Source of the DNA: Gyrodactylus bullatarudis
Taxonomy: Eukaryota; Platyhelminthes; Monogenea; Gyrodactylidea; Gyrodactylidae
Assembly (NCBI GenBank): GCA_012064415.1
Contig: SSNU01000051.1
Coordinates: 164,461-228,460, forward strand
Direction of reading: 5' to 3'
Length of the DNA: 64,000 nucleotides
The position numbers and the translations under genes were made by a program. This document shows, one piece after another, positions 48,026-57,375 of the stretch. The notes under the pieces are model-generated. The model was not told where the DNA came from. It searched no databases and saw only the letters and a list, made by a program, of their open reading frames with translations. Every line of letters starts with the position of its first letter. Positions within the stretch are counted from its first letter, which is position 1.

Positions 48026-48742
48026 GCTGGAGAAAGAAGCCCATCTCTCACCCTACATTATACAACCTAAACATGGAAAAAATTGTGATCTTGAATTAGT
48101 GATCCATCACTGGTCCGTTATTCCAGAGAATGAACTATCGTCAGTTAGATACTGGTTTTTTTGTTTTTCTTTTGTCTGTTTGTTTCTTGTTACTCCCTGT
48201 TCCTCAAATCTACAAGAAGAGGGAGAAACATTGATATTTGTTTTTTGAATGTATCATCTTTTTGATAAAATTTTCGATACATTTTGTGTATATGACATCT
48301 CCTGTACATTTTTTTGCCAATATAAATATTTACGATATTTGATCATGATTGAAGAAATCAATAGTATAATAGAACTGAACCCCACCCCGTCCTCCTTCAG
48401 TAGAATGACGATGACCTTATGATGATGGGGGAATGTCCCACTACACAAGAAACCTATCGAATAAATTCGAATTTGAATTAAACTACTATAAAAGACACAA
48501 TATCTGATTGAATTTCACATGATAGACCAAACTATTACTATGGTTATTTCCAATATATACATATTATACTATACATAATACTATGTTTACTGAAAAAAAT
48601 AACTCATGAATTATAATATATATAAAGAATCATTGATTTCAAAAAAAAAGAAAAAATCTTTTATCTTATATTTTTATATCTTGTGTATTTACTAGTGAGT
48701 AGCTTCAGGAAATATAAAATATTATTTATTTATAAAAAGGAT
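48026..48742. other. 3' flank shared by the TCF-like gene and the convergent minus-strand gene
   Basis: The TCF-like 3' UTR on the plus strand probably ends near AATAAA at about 48461. The convergent gene ends at 48743, with an AATAAA on the minus strand just beyond. No other gene is seen. Confidence 0.5.
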
Positions 48743-49545
48743 TTACAAAAAATTCATTATGACACGGAGGTACTTATCACAAAATGTTGCCAATGACTTT
48801 TCATCTTCCATCCATGTTAATGGAATGTTTAAATCATTTTCATTGTACTCGGTGAAATCATGCACTGTATCAATGAAGAATTGAGCAATTTTTGGATGTT
48901 TTTCCGGCTGTTCGAAGGATTCTACAACCAGTCGAATAACTTCAACATATTCCTCACTCAGTTTACAATAGGCATGAGAGTGGAGTATTCTCCAAAATTT
49001 TGCATATGTAGGATTAGGCTGAAGGTTCAAGGTAGATTCTAGCAAGAGAATCAATTTTATCAGAGAAAATACAATTTCTGATGAAAGGTTGAACTTGACC
49101 AGTCCATTCAGGGAAGAGGTTAGGAGGCAGAGATGAGATTTTTTACTTTCCACCAGATTTATAGCCTCTCTGTAGACTGAGAGGAAATTTTCCTTCTCGT
49201 CTAGGGCAACATAGCAGAGTAATATGTGGATTTTATAGTCAAATTCGTTGATTTGACGGAAACTGTCTTGATATGCTTTTTGAAAACTCTTCAATGCAAA
49301 GAATAGGGATGATCGATACTTTCCAATGATGTAATAGTGGTCTGAGACACGAAATAACTGGTAGTAACTCGATTCATCAAACTGTTAAATAAATTATTAT
49401 GCGAAAAAGAGTATACTTTATCTGAGAGATGTGCCTGAGGACATGTGTCAAAGTTTGCCTTGAAATTCTCAATTGAAATTATAGGTTGATTAGTTTCTTT
49501 GGACTCGTTTTCTTGAAAATAATCATCAAAATCATAGAGCTCCAT
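48743..49545 (-). CDS. Unrecognised helical protein, third gene of the NSUN5-TRMT10A cluster
   Basis: Proposed structure: complement(join(48743..49381,49417..49545)), 255 residues. The intron is only 35 nt (GTATACTC to TTTAACAG), and removing it joins HLSDK to FDESSYYQLFRVSDHYYIIG in frame. The first 45 residues are acidic (MELYDFDDYFQENESKE). The rest looks all-helical, with alternating aromatic/hydrophobic positions and no strand-like blocks: YRSSLFFALKSFQKAYQDSF, FDYKIHILLCYVALDEKENF, FWRILHSHAYCKLSEEYVEV. This is the look of a TPR-like or alpha-solenoid protein, but no consensus TPR can be fixed and I do not recognise the family. An acceptor-like TTTCAG directly precedes the ATG. It follows TRMT10A by 294 nt on the same strand. 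Confidence 0.7.
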
Positions 49546-49839
49546 CTGAAATTTGAATTAAAGTCTGACTTGAACAATTCTTCATGTACTTAGTTAAAAA
49601 ATCCTGTTTTTGTGAATTGGTTTTGATCATATTCAATTTGAATATTAATTTTTTTGAAATTGAAACATTTACATTGTATTTTTTCAAGTAAGGGAACAGG
49701 GAAAGAGTGTTTAATGTATATAATAATATTACACTTAGAATTATTCGTCTGTTAGCCTAAGGATGTTAGCTGATTTAAGCTAGCGTAAAAACCTTAGTAA
49801 TTTGGATGAAAAAATAACTGAGAAATTTCATAAAATAGA

Positions 49840-50643
49840 TTATATTTTCCTCTTGGGAATATGTTCTTCGAGTGTGTGTAGCCAAGTTTTTTCTCCATTC
49901 AACATATCAATAAGAATTTCATAAACATGAACAATAGACAAAACAACTCGGGTGCGAATAGAGAATTTTTCCCTTTCAAGAGGGAACCTTGCTGTTCTTA
50001 TCATATTTTCATTGGCCAAATTAAAGCAATGACCCTTGTGATGGTTATGATCGACTAAACCGCCAATAACAAAGACACAATTTTTGTTAATTTCTGATTT
50101 ATCACCGGGATCCTTTACATGAAATGAAACAGGGAGATCAATATCAGACTCAGCGCAGAGATAAACAATTTTTTCATTCTCGGGAAAGACTTGTGAGTAG
50201 TGCTCGGCCCTAAAATGGACATCCCAGAGGTCTGCACTTGTCCTGAGAAGGCATGACCACAAAAAGTTGTCTTCCCTCTGTTCTACACTGGTTATATAGA
50301 GCTGGGCGGGATTTTTGGCTCTCCTATTCGCGGCGTAACAATTGGACAGTTGATGTGCTAGCTTGCCAATGTCCTTTTCACTCATCAAGTCGTTAAATGA
50401 ACAATCAACAACAATGCAGGTCTGACAGGCTGATTCTTCCATCTTTTTCTTTCTCAAATTTTCTTTTGTCTGGTCTGTCTCGTATTCACCGGCGAGTTTC
50501 CTCTTTTTAATTCTCTCCTTGCGGAGTTTGCGCTTCAACTTGCGTTCCTCTTTCATTTTCTGGTATTTTTCATCACTCTTCTCCTTCTTGGACTTTTTCA
50601 CCTTTCTCTCCTGCGTTGGTTCTACATCGGATATTTCGTCTGC
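49840..50643 (-). CDS. TRMT10A: tRNA (guanine-9-N1) methyltransferase, TRMT10A type
   Basis: A frame of 267 codons before the stop. It has the family order: a very basic N-terminal helix (KEERKLKRKLRKERIKKRK), then IVVDCSFNDLMSEKDIGKL, SNCYAANRRAKNPAQLYITS, then VFVIGGLVDHNHHKG with the conserved catalytic-site Asp, and ARFPLER before VLSIVHVYEILID. These are SPOUT-fold signatures of Trm10, which makes m1G9 in tRNAs with S-adenosylmethionine. The frame opens exactly at a splice acceptor (TTTTCTAG|GCAGACGAA): an in-frame TAG sits in the acceptor, no ATG occurs between it and the NSUN5 stop 93 nt upstream, and the first internal ATG lies inside the basic helix. So a 5' exon elsewhere, or a spliced leader that supplies the start, is needed. 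The end given is the acceptor, not a start codon. Confidence 0.92.
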   Translation of the reverse strand, partial: ADEISDVEPTQERKVKKSKKEKSDEKYQKMKEERKLKRKLRKERIKKRKLAGEYETDQTKENLRKKKMEESACQTCIVVDCSFNDLMSEKDIGKLAHQLSNCYAANRRAKNPAQLYITSVEQREDNFLWSCLLRTSADLWDVHFRAEHYSQVFPENEKIVYLCAESDIDLPVSFHVKDPGDKSEINKNCVFVIGGLVDHNHHKGHCFNLANENMIRTARFPLEREKFSIRTRVVLSIVHVYEILIDMLNGEKTWLHTLEEHIPKRKI

Positions 50644-50736
50644 CTAGAAAATACAATTTTAATTTATTGTAAATAACAAGGCCAAGATGTTAGATTTGGG
50701 GTAAAGCAAAAGAGGGAAGAGTTTTGAGAAAACACT

Positions 50737-52084
50737 TTATTTAGACCGAATGAATTTGGCTACAAAAAATCCGTTAGTAGCATCAGTCTTTTGATCAGCT
50801 CTGAGACAAGCCTTGAAGTCGTTGAGGCCACGATTGACCCAGTTGATTTTGTCTCCCTTTGACCAGACTTTGGCCAGTTTAAAGTGGTCAGCCAAGTCTT
50901 GACAGACCTCGCTGACTACTTTTTCGTTTTCCTCCTCAAACACTGAACACGTGGAGTAGACCACGGTCTTGACTGAGGGAAATTTGAAGCAATGCTTTAG
51001 AATTTTTGCCTGAAACGAGGCCAAAGCAGGTATATTCTTATCCTCAACGTTGGGCACACGTTTCGAAATTGCCAAGCCTGAACCTGAACACGAAGGATCA
51101 ACGAGGATATGCGTGACGTTGGAAAATCTTTTTTCTGTCGGTTCAATATCAAGAAAGTCCAAATTTTCCAAGCACATTCGAAAATTGTTCTGGCTCTCTG
51201 GCACATTCAAGAGGGATAAATGTTTCTGGAGGAAACTGAATCGTTTGGCATTCCGATCGAAAGCAAAAATACACGATTTTGAGTTCTTTTCAGTTAAGAG
51301 ATGGGCCAGGAACGAAGTCTTATTACCTGGGGCAGCACAGCAATCAATAATATCGCCTACTTTTTTCTCATCATCCAAGAGGACCATGGGCGGTATACAA
51401 CTAGCCTTGTCTTGAATGATCAAGTGTTTATCGTTGACAAGAGAATGCTTGTAGAGGTCTGTTCCCTTGCCAAAAACCACCAAAAGCTCTGGTAAATGGT
51501 AGTCAAAGGTAAATTGGCCTTTGCCGAGATTCCTTATAAACTGAACGTAATCCTCATAGGAGTCCACGGGGGCTGGAGTTTGCTCAAAAGTTTTCAAGAG
51601 TTCCTTTACAATTTCAGCCTTGGTAGTTTTGAATTGATTCACTCTGAGGTAAATTGGACCGGAGTGGTCATCTTTTGATTTTACTTTACTCTCAAGGGTC
51701 TTGTACTTTTTCCTAATCGTCTTGAAAGCGAAAAGATCCCCAGTTAACTTTGAAATGACCTTCAGATGGGGATTCCTATGACGACTATTCAAACTTTCAT
51801 AGCAAGAGATGATGAAAAGACAATGTGAGCAGGGTTCATCAGTAATCGAATCAATATGGGCCTTTGGAAGGTTGGTAAACGACTCTGCCAGCTTGTCCAG
51901 AGTAGCCAGGGAGTCCAACGTTTTGCAAACAATGGCATAGAGCTCTTTTTTATTCTCAAATAAGAAAATGAATTACTGATTTAAACTCGTTAGTATATAG
52001 TAAATCCTTAATGGTATGTTTTCCGGACAAAATCAAGCATAGTAACCTGCTGGCCTCTATAGTAGATGGTCTGGCCACTTCCAT
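50737..52084 (-). CDS. NSUN5: rRNA (cytosine-5) methyltransferase NSUN5
   Basis: Proposed structure: complement(join(50737..51954,51977..52084)), 441 residues against 429 in human. Exon 1 gives MEVARPSTIEASRLLCLILS, then GKHTIKDLLYTNEFKS, joined to NKKELYAIVCKTLD, which follows the human N-terminus. The intron between is 22 nt (GTAATTCATTTTCTTATTTGAG). The domain order is the NSUN N-terminal region, then a Rossmann methyltransferase: VGDIIDCCAAPGNKTSFLAH (motif I), ILVDPSCSGSGLA (motif IV, with the cysteine that releases product) and VVYSTCSVFEEENE (motif VI, with the nucleophilic cysteine). Spacing and the DPSCSGSG form are typical of NSUN5, which methylates a cytosine in the large-subunit rRNA in the nucleolus. 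It heads a tight minus-strand cluster. A copy of a dispersed repeat starts 7 nt upstream of its ATG. Confidence 0.95.
51955..51976 (-). other. 22-nt intron of NSUN5
   Basis: The reverse-strand sequence starts GTAATT and ends TTTGAG. Keeping it would place a TGA in frame; removing it restores the conserved N-terminal alignment. Confidence 0.75.
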
Positions 52085-52090
52085 TTATAT

Positions 52091-52160
52091 TTGCGAATGA
52101 TTTAAACAATGAATGATATTGAATTTTTTCTTGAACTGCTTGTTTTAAACATTCTGTTAC
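52091..52160 (+). repeat. Direct repeat, second copy at 57171-57240
   Basis: About 70 bp, including CGAATGATTTAAACAATGAA and TTCTTGAACTGCTTGTTTTA, is shared with 57171-57240 with about three differences. The two copies flank the gypsy/LINE nest and are 5.08 kb apart. This copy occupies the NSUN5 upstream region. Confidence 0.85.
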
Positions 52161-52640
52161 ATTATTATGACTTCGAAAAGAATTGTAAAGAAAACGATGA
52201 TACCCAGATTTGAAGCTTTATATCAGTGGAATGTATGAAGTTTACGATATTGGCAACCCAAAAAATATTTATCATTTTAATCACCTTTAGTTTTATCTTC
52301 CTGATACTCCAGGAATCTTGCAGGATATTATGAACGGTAATTAACACCTTGTTGAATAATCAATATTTACCAGCAGTCTTTCAAATATAATGACACCAGT
52401 TTACAGTTGGTTGAAAATAAAATTGGCTCGAGCTAGCATCCACAAAGAATTCAACAATTTTGACAAAAAGAAGTTTGTGAGTTAGTTGGCAACTTTAAGA
52501 TACCCCTTACGTTTTCATCCAAAATTATCCCCAAAAATAGGTCATTTTTACTAGAAAAAGGGAGCAAGTAATTATCCCTATGGGTAAAAACCTTATCATT
52601 GGGTATGTAGTGAGCTATGGATATCGGTTTTCCCAGATTA
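52161..52640. other. Interval between NSUN5 and the gypsy remnant
   Basis: AT-rich, no recognisable coding. It may be decayed element sequence, since a flanking repeat lies at its left. Confidence 0.4.
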
Positions 52641-53600
52641 CATTCTATTTTCTTAAATAATACTTTAAGTGTAACACTTATTTATTTTCACCTGCTAATT
52701 CTGGTTTTAATATCATCGGTATGGATTTTTTTGAGAAAATTTCAATGGAATATCAATATTGTAGATAATACCATTTACGATAATTTACAGCAAACGCAAA
52801 TCCCATGCCAACCTTGGAAGGAAGTCAGATACAGTTAGACCTGTGACTTATGAACCAAAAATTACCCTCTTCCCTCTGCCCCTTTTAAATTTAGTTTTCG
52901 AAATCATTATCATACTTATGAGTAGGGTTTCTGTATAAACCTCAAATTTTCTGAGCAAAAATAATAAGTCACAGGTCTAACTGTATAATGTTAACAGTTT
53001 GAATTATCCTCAAGTTGTCTTAGAAACTATTCTGAATAGATACGATGAGGTTTTTGATATTGAGAATTTGAGTTTTATTAATGGCGTCGAGCATGCCATT
53101 GAGACTAACGAAAACCCAGTCAAGATCAGGTCCAGAAGACTGAATCATGAAAAAACAAGAAGTTATCAAGAAAGAGTTCGAAGAGCTCGAGAAAAGAGGA
53201 GTTGTCAGACATTCTAAAAGCGAATGGTCGTCACCACTAACCGTAGCCGTTAGTGCAACTAAAATGAGAGTTTGTGGTGATTATAGGGCAGTGAACGATT
53301 TAACTGTGAAAGACAACTACCCTATTCCAAATTTGATGGATGCCACTTTTGCATTTTGCGAACAGAAAGTATTATTCGAAATTAGACGCGAATAAGGCTT
53401 ACCATCAAGTTAAAGTTAAGGAATCAGACCAGAAAAAGACAGCTGTAGGCACAGGTTTCGGTTTGTTTGAGTATACAGGAACTCCTTTTGGATTGAAGAA
53501 AGCTGGAGCCACATTCCAACGTTTGATGGATACTGTCTTATCGGGTTTAGATAACGTCCAAGCATACGTATATGATATTATTATTGCGTCATATACCCGA
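52641..53600 (+). mobile_element. Ty3/gypsy retrotransposon pol remnant, left part
   Basis: A protease-like end (SGFNIIGMDFFEKISMEYQY, about 52700) is followed by a MITE insertion and then reverse transcriptase in shifting frames: VKIRSRRLNHEKT, IKKEFEELEKRGVVRHSKSE, WSSPLTVAV, MRVCGDYRAVNDLTVKDNYP, YSKLDANKAYHQVKV, GLFEYTGTPFGLKKAGATFQ, then NVQAYVYDIIIAS. The catalytic YxDD box reads YVYDI, so a required aspartate is lost, and at least three frameshifts are present. The frame ends at about 53600, where a LINE is inserted, and resumes near 57030. Confidence 0.88.
52830..52985. mobile_element. 156-bp MITE with perfect 22-bp inverted ends
   Basis: The left end TACAGTTAGACCTGTGACTT and the right end AAGTCACAGGTCTAACTGTA are exact complements, ending in AT/TA. 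The TA dinucleotides at both tips match Tc1/mariner target preference. No coding capacity. It interrupts the gypsy remnant, so it inserted after it. Confidence 0.88.
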
Positions 53601-53612
53601 GATGAAAATATC

Positions 53613-56018
53613 CTAATGATTGTGATTCTCTGGTACATAGGTCATTAAATATTTGCATATATATGAAATCTTTTTGTTTTTAAAAATTGAAAAGTCTATT
53701 TTGAATCTAGTGCGGAGTGGGAGAAGTATATTGAGGAGAAATGAGTATCCACGGCAAGATCTTAGATTGTATTGGCCTTTGGGCTTTGAAGCATGTCTGG
53801 TATATAGGACCAATGCAGCTGAGATTCGTCTTAGCCATAGAGGATGTAGATTGGCGCGATCAAGTAACTCGTTGTAAAAGAGAGGGCCATAACATGAACG
53901 GAGATAGATGTACTGTATTCTCTCCAGTTTTTTAGCTGTGCCAGTAGGGAGGTTACAAAGGATTCCAGATCCATAATCTAGATATGGTAGAATTAGTGAC
54001 TTATAAAGGGATAACCTCAAGGTGGGATTAATCACAAATTTTCTAGTGAAATAGCTTTTGCATCTGACTTTCTTGAGAATTTCATTAGAGTGAATGTGCG
54101 TGTTAAGGTTGTTATCATAATGAAGGCCGAGATCCTTAATGGAGGAGACAAGTTCATAAGGGAAAGAGGCATTCGGAGATATTTTACTATTAAGCAGCAT
54201 GATTTTCGTCTTGTTATGATTAATTTTGAGGCCGATATTACTTAAAGTACTTTCAAGGTGCTGGATTTCGTTTGTAACAGATGTCAGACCATTTTCAATG
54301 TTAATTAGGATTTTAATATCATCTGCATATTTAAAGTATCTTACTGATGGGCACGAGGGCTTAATGCTGGAGAAGATCAGGTTGAATATAGCTGGACCGA
54401 TTATGGAACCTTGTGGTACGCCAGAACTAATCGAGGCAGAGGTTGAAAGTTTCCCATTGAAGAAAACCCTTTGTTTCCTATTAGAGAGGAAGGTCATGGT
54501 GAGTCTGATTATGTACGAATTGACATTACATTTTGTTAAAAAGGTGTGAATAACTGAAAAAGGGAGTCTGTTGAAGGCTTTTTCAATGTCAACGTAGACA
54601 ACGGCACATGGAATCTTCTTGAAGATGAGTGAATGGGCTGTGTCCATGAATGAGAGGAGATTCGAGCAAGTACTTCTTCCTTTGACAAATCCGTGTTGGT
54701 CGGGGTCTAATGAAAGAATGTTTATATTTCTTAAATGCAGGTATATGATGGAATCAATTAACACAAGAAAGATAGGGAGCAGTGAGATGGGTCTGAAATC
54801 ACACGGTTGGGTAGGATTCGGTTTCTTGTTGATTGGTTGGATATGCACTGTAAGCCATTGAGGAGGGATACAGGCTGTATCAATAATATGCTGATAAAAT
54901 ACTGAAAGTGAGGTGAAAAAGTCACTTGGAAGAGCTAGAAGGGTGGCAACCGAGACGTATGCATTGTCTTTCCTATTTTTGTTCTTAAGTGAGAGGAGGA
55001 GATCAATTAACATGTCTGGTGTAACTGCAGGGGTCGAGACGGAAATATCAATATTATGATTGTCAACATAGTCATTGGAGGAATATACTTTTGTGAAGAA
55101 TTCATTTAGATCATTGGAGTCTATGTTAGATGAGCAAGAATCTTTATGATTAGCATGAGTTAGGAAGCGTATTTTATTCCACGCGCGCTTAGGGAATGAT
55201 TTGATGTCCGACTGGATAGATGATTCGAACAGTTGTTGTGAGCAGAGTTGAAGCTTGTTAGCACTATTGGTTGATAGTCTGGACGCTCTTAATATTAAGT
55301 TATTGAATAATTCAATGTTGAAACCATTGGCGAATAATATTGGTAGTAGAGTCATTGTGGACGAGACGAATTTAGAGATGTCCGTTACATAATGAGGAGT
55401 AGTAGTGTTGTAAGGGTTGAAGTCTGAGCTCGAAAAGATAAGTATGTGATGGTCAGAGGATCTGAGTGGGTGAACTGCAAAGAGATAAAGACCAGGAATG
55501 TCAGTAAATAGCAGATCCAGGATCGAGTCGGATGGGCTACGAGTTGGTAGGGTAGAAAGTTGATTGAGCTTGAGTGAGTGGAGATGATCGACAAGTGTAA
55601 GAGAAACATCCGAATTCAATGGAGAGTAATTTGGATAGTTGAAATCTCCACCAATAATTAGATAGTTCCTAGTAGCAATTAGGTTTGCATCGATGAATGA
55701 GGAGATTAGAGTTTCTGCTGCCGTGGTAACTGGCGGAGGGTTGTAAACAGCGATTATCTGAATGGTTAGATTTTTAACTGAAATTGTAATAGAGATAATA
55801 TTATGAATGTCGTTGGATGTAATAAGGTTGGAGACTGACAAACTGGAGTGAAGATAAATGACTGTGCCACCACCAGATCGAAGTAGTCTGTCAGAGCGGA
55901 ATAGGTTGAAGTCTTTGATTGATAATTCAGAGTCAGGATGAGAGGGTTTAAGCCATGTTTCGGTTATGATAACTAGTAATGGGGAGTACTTGATGATGTA
56001 TGACTTAAGAGTGAACAT
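53613..56018 (-). CDS. LINE pol protein (apurinic-type endonuclease and reverse transcriptase)
   Basis: 801 residues without stops. The N-terminal endonuclease shows LLVIITETWLKPSH, IIAVYNPPP, YLIIGGDFNYPNYSP and RSSDHHILIF, the expected Glu, Asp, Asn and His positions. The RT has FRPISLLP, YVDIEKAFNRLP, GVPQGSIIGPAIFNL and YFKYADDIKILI with the catalytic YADD. The C-terminus has RIQYIYLRSCYG and LHPLWLRR. This is the jockey/CR1-like type. The first strand of the endonuclease (RIILWNARSL) lies upstream of the first ATG in the same open frame, which begins only after a TAG about 70 nt earlier, so translation may start by frameshift or reinitiation from ORF1, whose stop is 8 nt before the ATG. 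No mutation of catalytic residues is seen, so the copy could be young. Confidence 0.88.
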   Translation of the reverse strand: MFTLKSYIIKYSPLLVIITETWLKPSHPDSELSIKDFNLFRSDRLLRSGGGTVIYLHSSLSVSNLITSNDIHNIISITISVKNLTIQIIAVYNPPPVTTAAETLISSFIDANLIATRNYLIIGGDFNYPNYSPLNSDVSLTLVDHLHSLKLNQLSTLPTRSPSDSILDLLFTDIPGLYLFAVHPLRSSDHHILIFSSSDFNPYNTTTPHYVTDISKFVSSTMTLLPILFANGFNIELFNNLILRASRLSTNSANKLQLCSQQLFESSIQSDIKSFPKRAWNKIRFLTHANHKDSCSSNIDSNDLNEFFTKVYSSNDYVDNHNIDISVSTPAVTPDMLIDLLLSLKNKNRKDNAYVSVATLLALPSDFFTSLSVFYQHIIDTACIPPQWLTVHIQPINKKPNPTQPCDFRPISLLPIFLVLIDSIIYLHLRNINILSLDPDQHGFVKGRSTCSNLLSFMDTAHSLIFKKIPCAVVYVDIEKAFNRLPFSVIHTFLTKCNVNSYIIRLTMTFLSNRKQRVFFNGKLSTSASISSGVPQGSIIGPAIFNLIFSSIKPSCPSVRYFKYADDIKILINIENGLTSVTNEIQHLESTLSNIGLKINHNKTKIMLLNSKISPNASFPYELVSSIKDLGLHYDNNLNTHIHSNEILKKVRCKSYFTRKFVINPTLRLSLYKSLILPYLDYGSGILCNLPTGTAKKLERIQYIYLRSCYGPLFYNELLDRANLHPLWLRRISAALVLYTRHASKPKGQYNLRSCRGYSFLLNILLPLRTRFKIDFSIFKNKKISYICKYLMTYVPENHNH

Positions 56019-56026
56019 TGCTGGTA

Positions 56027-56470
56027 TTAGGGATCTGGCATTCCACAGTATGATTCTGCTGAAAAAACTGGAGCATGTCTAAATTGGCTGAGTTTGTCGG
56101 CTGTAGGAGTGTTGTTATGGTTGTTTGGAGTTGATATGTTTGTGGGTTCACCTGAGGTAGAAACACGGGGTCTTAAGGCTGTCGGAAGGTTATCGATTGA
56201 CTTTTGCCTTTTAAGTGACAACGATCTCCTATTCGATGGAGAATAACGAACTACTTGGATAGGGTTTTGTTTGGGAGGTTGGCCATTGGCAATATGAGAA
56301 TTATGTTTAGAAGTGAGTACAATTGAGGAGAGAATATTTGATTGAGGGGGCTCCATGGTTGTTTTGACTATTGAGTTTGAGACAACAGGTTGTAGTGGCA
56401 TGTTTAGAGTAGCTGTTGAGGAGTTCTTATTGGGAATGGGAAGCGAGGTAGAGTCAGTTGTGTTTCTCAT
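56027..56470 (-). CDS. LINE ORF1-like protein, second frame
   Basis: 147 residues, Ser/Thr/Pro/Asn-rich and basic (RRSLSLKRQKSIDNLPTALR), likely the nucleic-acid-binding part of ORF1. Its ATG immediately follows the stop of the upstream frame (TAAATG), and its own stop lies 8 nt before the pol ATG. No zinc knuckle or RRM is evident here. Confidence 0.6.
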   Translation of the reverse strand: MRNTTDSTSLPIPNKNSSTATLNMPLQPVVSNSIVKTTMEPPQSNILSSIVLTSKHNSHIANGQPPKQNPIQVVRYSPSNRRSLSLKRQKSIDNLPTALRPRVSTSGEPTNISTPNNHNNTPTADKLSQFRHAPVFSAESYCGMPDP

Positions 56471-56833
56471 TTATCTTAGAATGTAACGAGGCTTAGCTCT
56501 TGTAATGATGATACCTGACTTTCGATAGTGGTCCTGGATTTCTAAGAGTAAAGTGGTAGCTAGGATCATTTTGCCTTTAATCGTGAAATAGCGTTTGCTT
56601 ATATCAGGAATTTTGTTATGAAAGGTCGCAGAGCCAACGTATCCAATGCATTTTGTCCTGATATGATGTATTATGGACTGAATTTGGATTTTACAAGGGT
56701 CATTGGAATGAACGATGAGGTTGTATTTGTTCGATTTTGAGAATTGTGGTTCAGAAGCTTTATGAATATTTGAGATTTCTGAGGAAGGTCGAGTGGGGCG
56801 AGTTCTTTGATTAGTGATGACAGGAGGCGGCAC
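56471..56833 (-). CDS. LINE ORF1-like protein, first frame
   Basis: 120 codons. It contains a possible RNA-binding fold: YNLIVHSNDPCKIQIQSIIH, then KCIGYVGSATFHNKIP, and YFTIKGKMILATTLLLEIQD. Compact, alternating strand and helix segments resemble an RRM-type domain, but this is inference. It ends ILR then TAA directly abutting the ATG of the next frame. A single old indel may have split one ORF1 in two. Confidence 0.5.
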   Translation of the reverse strand: MPPPVITNQRTRPTRPSSEISNIHKASEPQFSKSNKYNLIVHSNDPCKIQIQSIIHHIRTKCIGYVGSATFHNKIPDISKRYFTIKGKMILATTLLLEIQDHYRKSGIIITRAKPRYILR

Positions 56834-57009
56834 ATAAGAATTAACATTACTGCCAATAGGATTGCTGATACAAAACGAGTCATAATAGGTAAGTCGTCAA
56901 TTGAGGTGTTGAATCTTTTGTAATAGATTCTCCAGATACTGTGCAGGAACATACAGAAAATTATCACTCGCAGGTGGATTCGAAAGACGCGGATCGTAAA
57001 GCATCGTAT

Positions 57010-57170
57010 TCAAACTTCTCATTAGAGTCAAGAGATCCAAATGTAAATTTCTAAAAAAAGCGTAGATTTTCTAGGACATAGATTGAGTGGTGAAGATTTG
57101 GAACCTTTACACGATAAAGTCATATTGATACAGAATTTCCCAATTCCTAATACCAAGAAGAATCTAATGT
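57010..57170 (+). mobile_element. Ty3/gypsy pol remnant, right part
   Basis: ISKKSVDFLGHRLSGEDLEP, then KVILIQNFPIPNTKKNL, is the gypsy RT segment that normally follows the catalytic box by about 50 residues. It continues the left part interrupted by the LINE. It then ends at the direct repeat at 57171. Confidence 0.82.
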
Positions 57171-57240
57171 TTACGAATGATTTAAACAATGAATGATATT
57201 GAATTTTTTCTTGAACTGCTTGTTTTAAACATTCTTTTAC
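57171..57240 (+). repeat. Direct repeat, copy of 52091-52160
   Basis: See the paired copy. It directly follows the gypsy remnant. Confidence 0.85.
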
Positions 57241-57320
57241 TATATTGCGATTCATGAATTTCATAGATCATCTACCATAAATTATTCATGATTTCGAAAA
57301 CATACGAACATATTTTTTTT

Positions 57321-57375
57321 CGAATATCTTAGTTTTTTGGTTTATATTGTAATACGCGTGACTACTAATAAGTAA
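57321..57375 (+). repeat. Direct repeat, second copy at 62974-63030
   Basis: CGAATATCTTAGTTTTTTGG followed by TTTATATTGTAATACG and ACTACTAATAAGTAAT recurs at 62974-63030 with about four differences. The pair flanks the 57784-61149 gene and the LINE/piggyBac fragments. Confidence 0.85.

Larger units (their letters stand above)
53605..56970 (-). mobile_element. Non-LTR retrotransposon (LINE), nearly complete
   Basis: Minus-strand element with ORF1-like frames (56471-56833 and 56027-56470) and a long pol ORF (53613-56018). It sits inside the gypsy reverse transcriptase: gypsy sequence stops at about 53600 and resumes near 57030. The 3' UTR after the pol stop is only a few bases, with no poly(A) tail visible. 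The exact 5' boundary is unclear. Confidence 0.85.

Noticed and set aside
53653..54861. Plus-strand frames opposite the LINE pol ORF
   Set aside because: They are antisense shadows of a clear endonuclease/reverse transcriptase frame.
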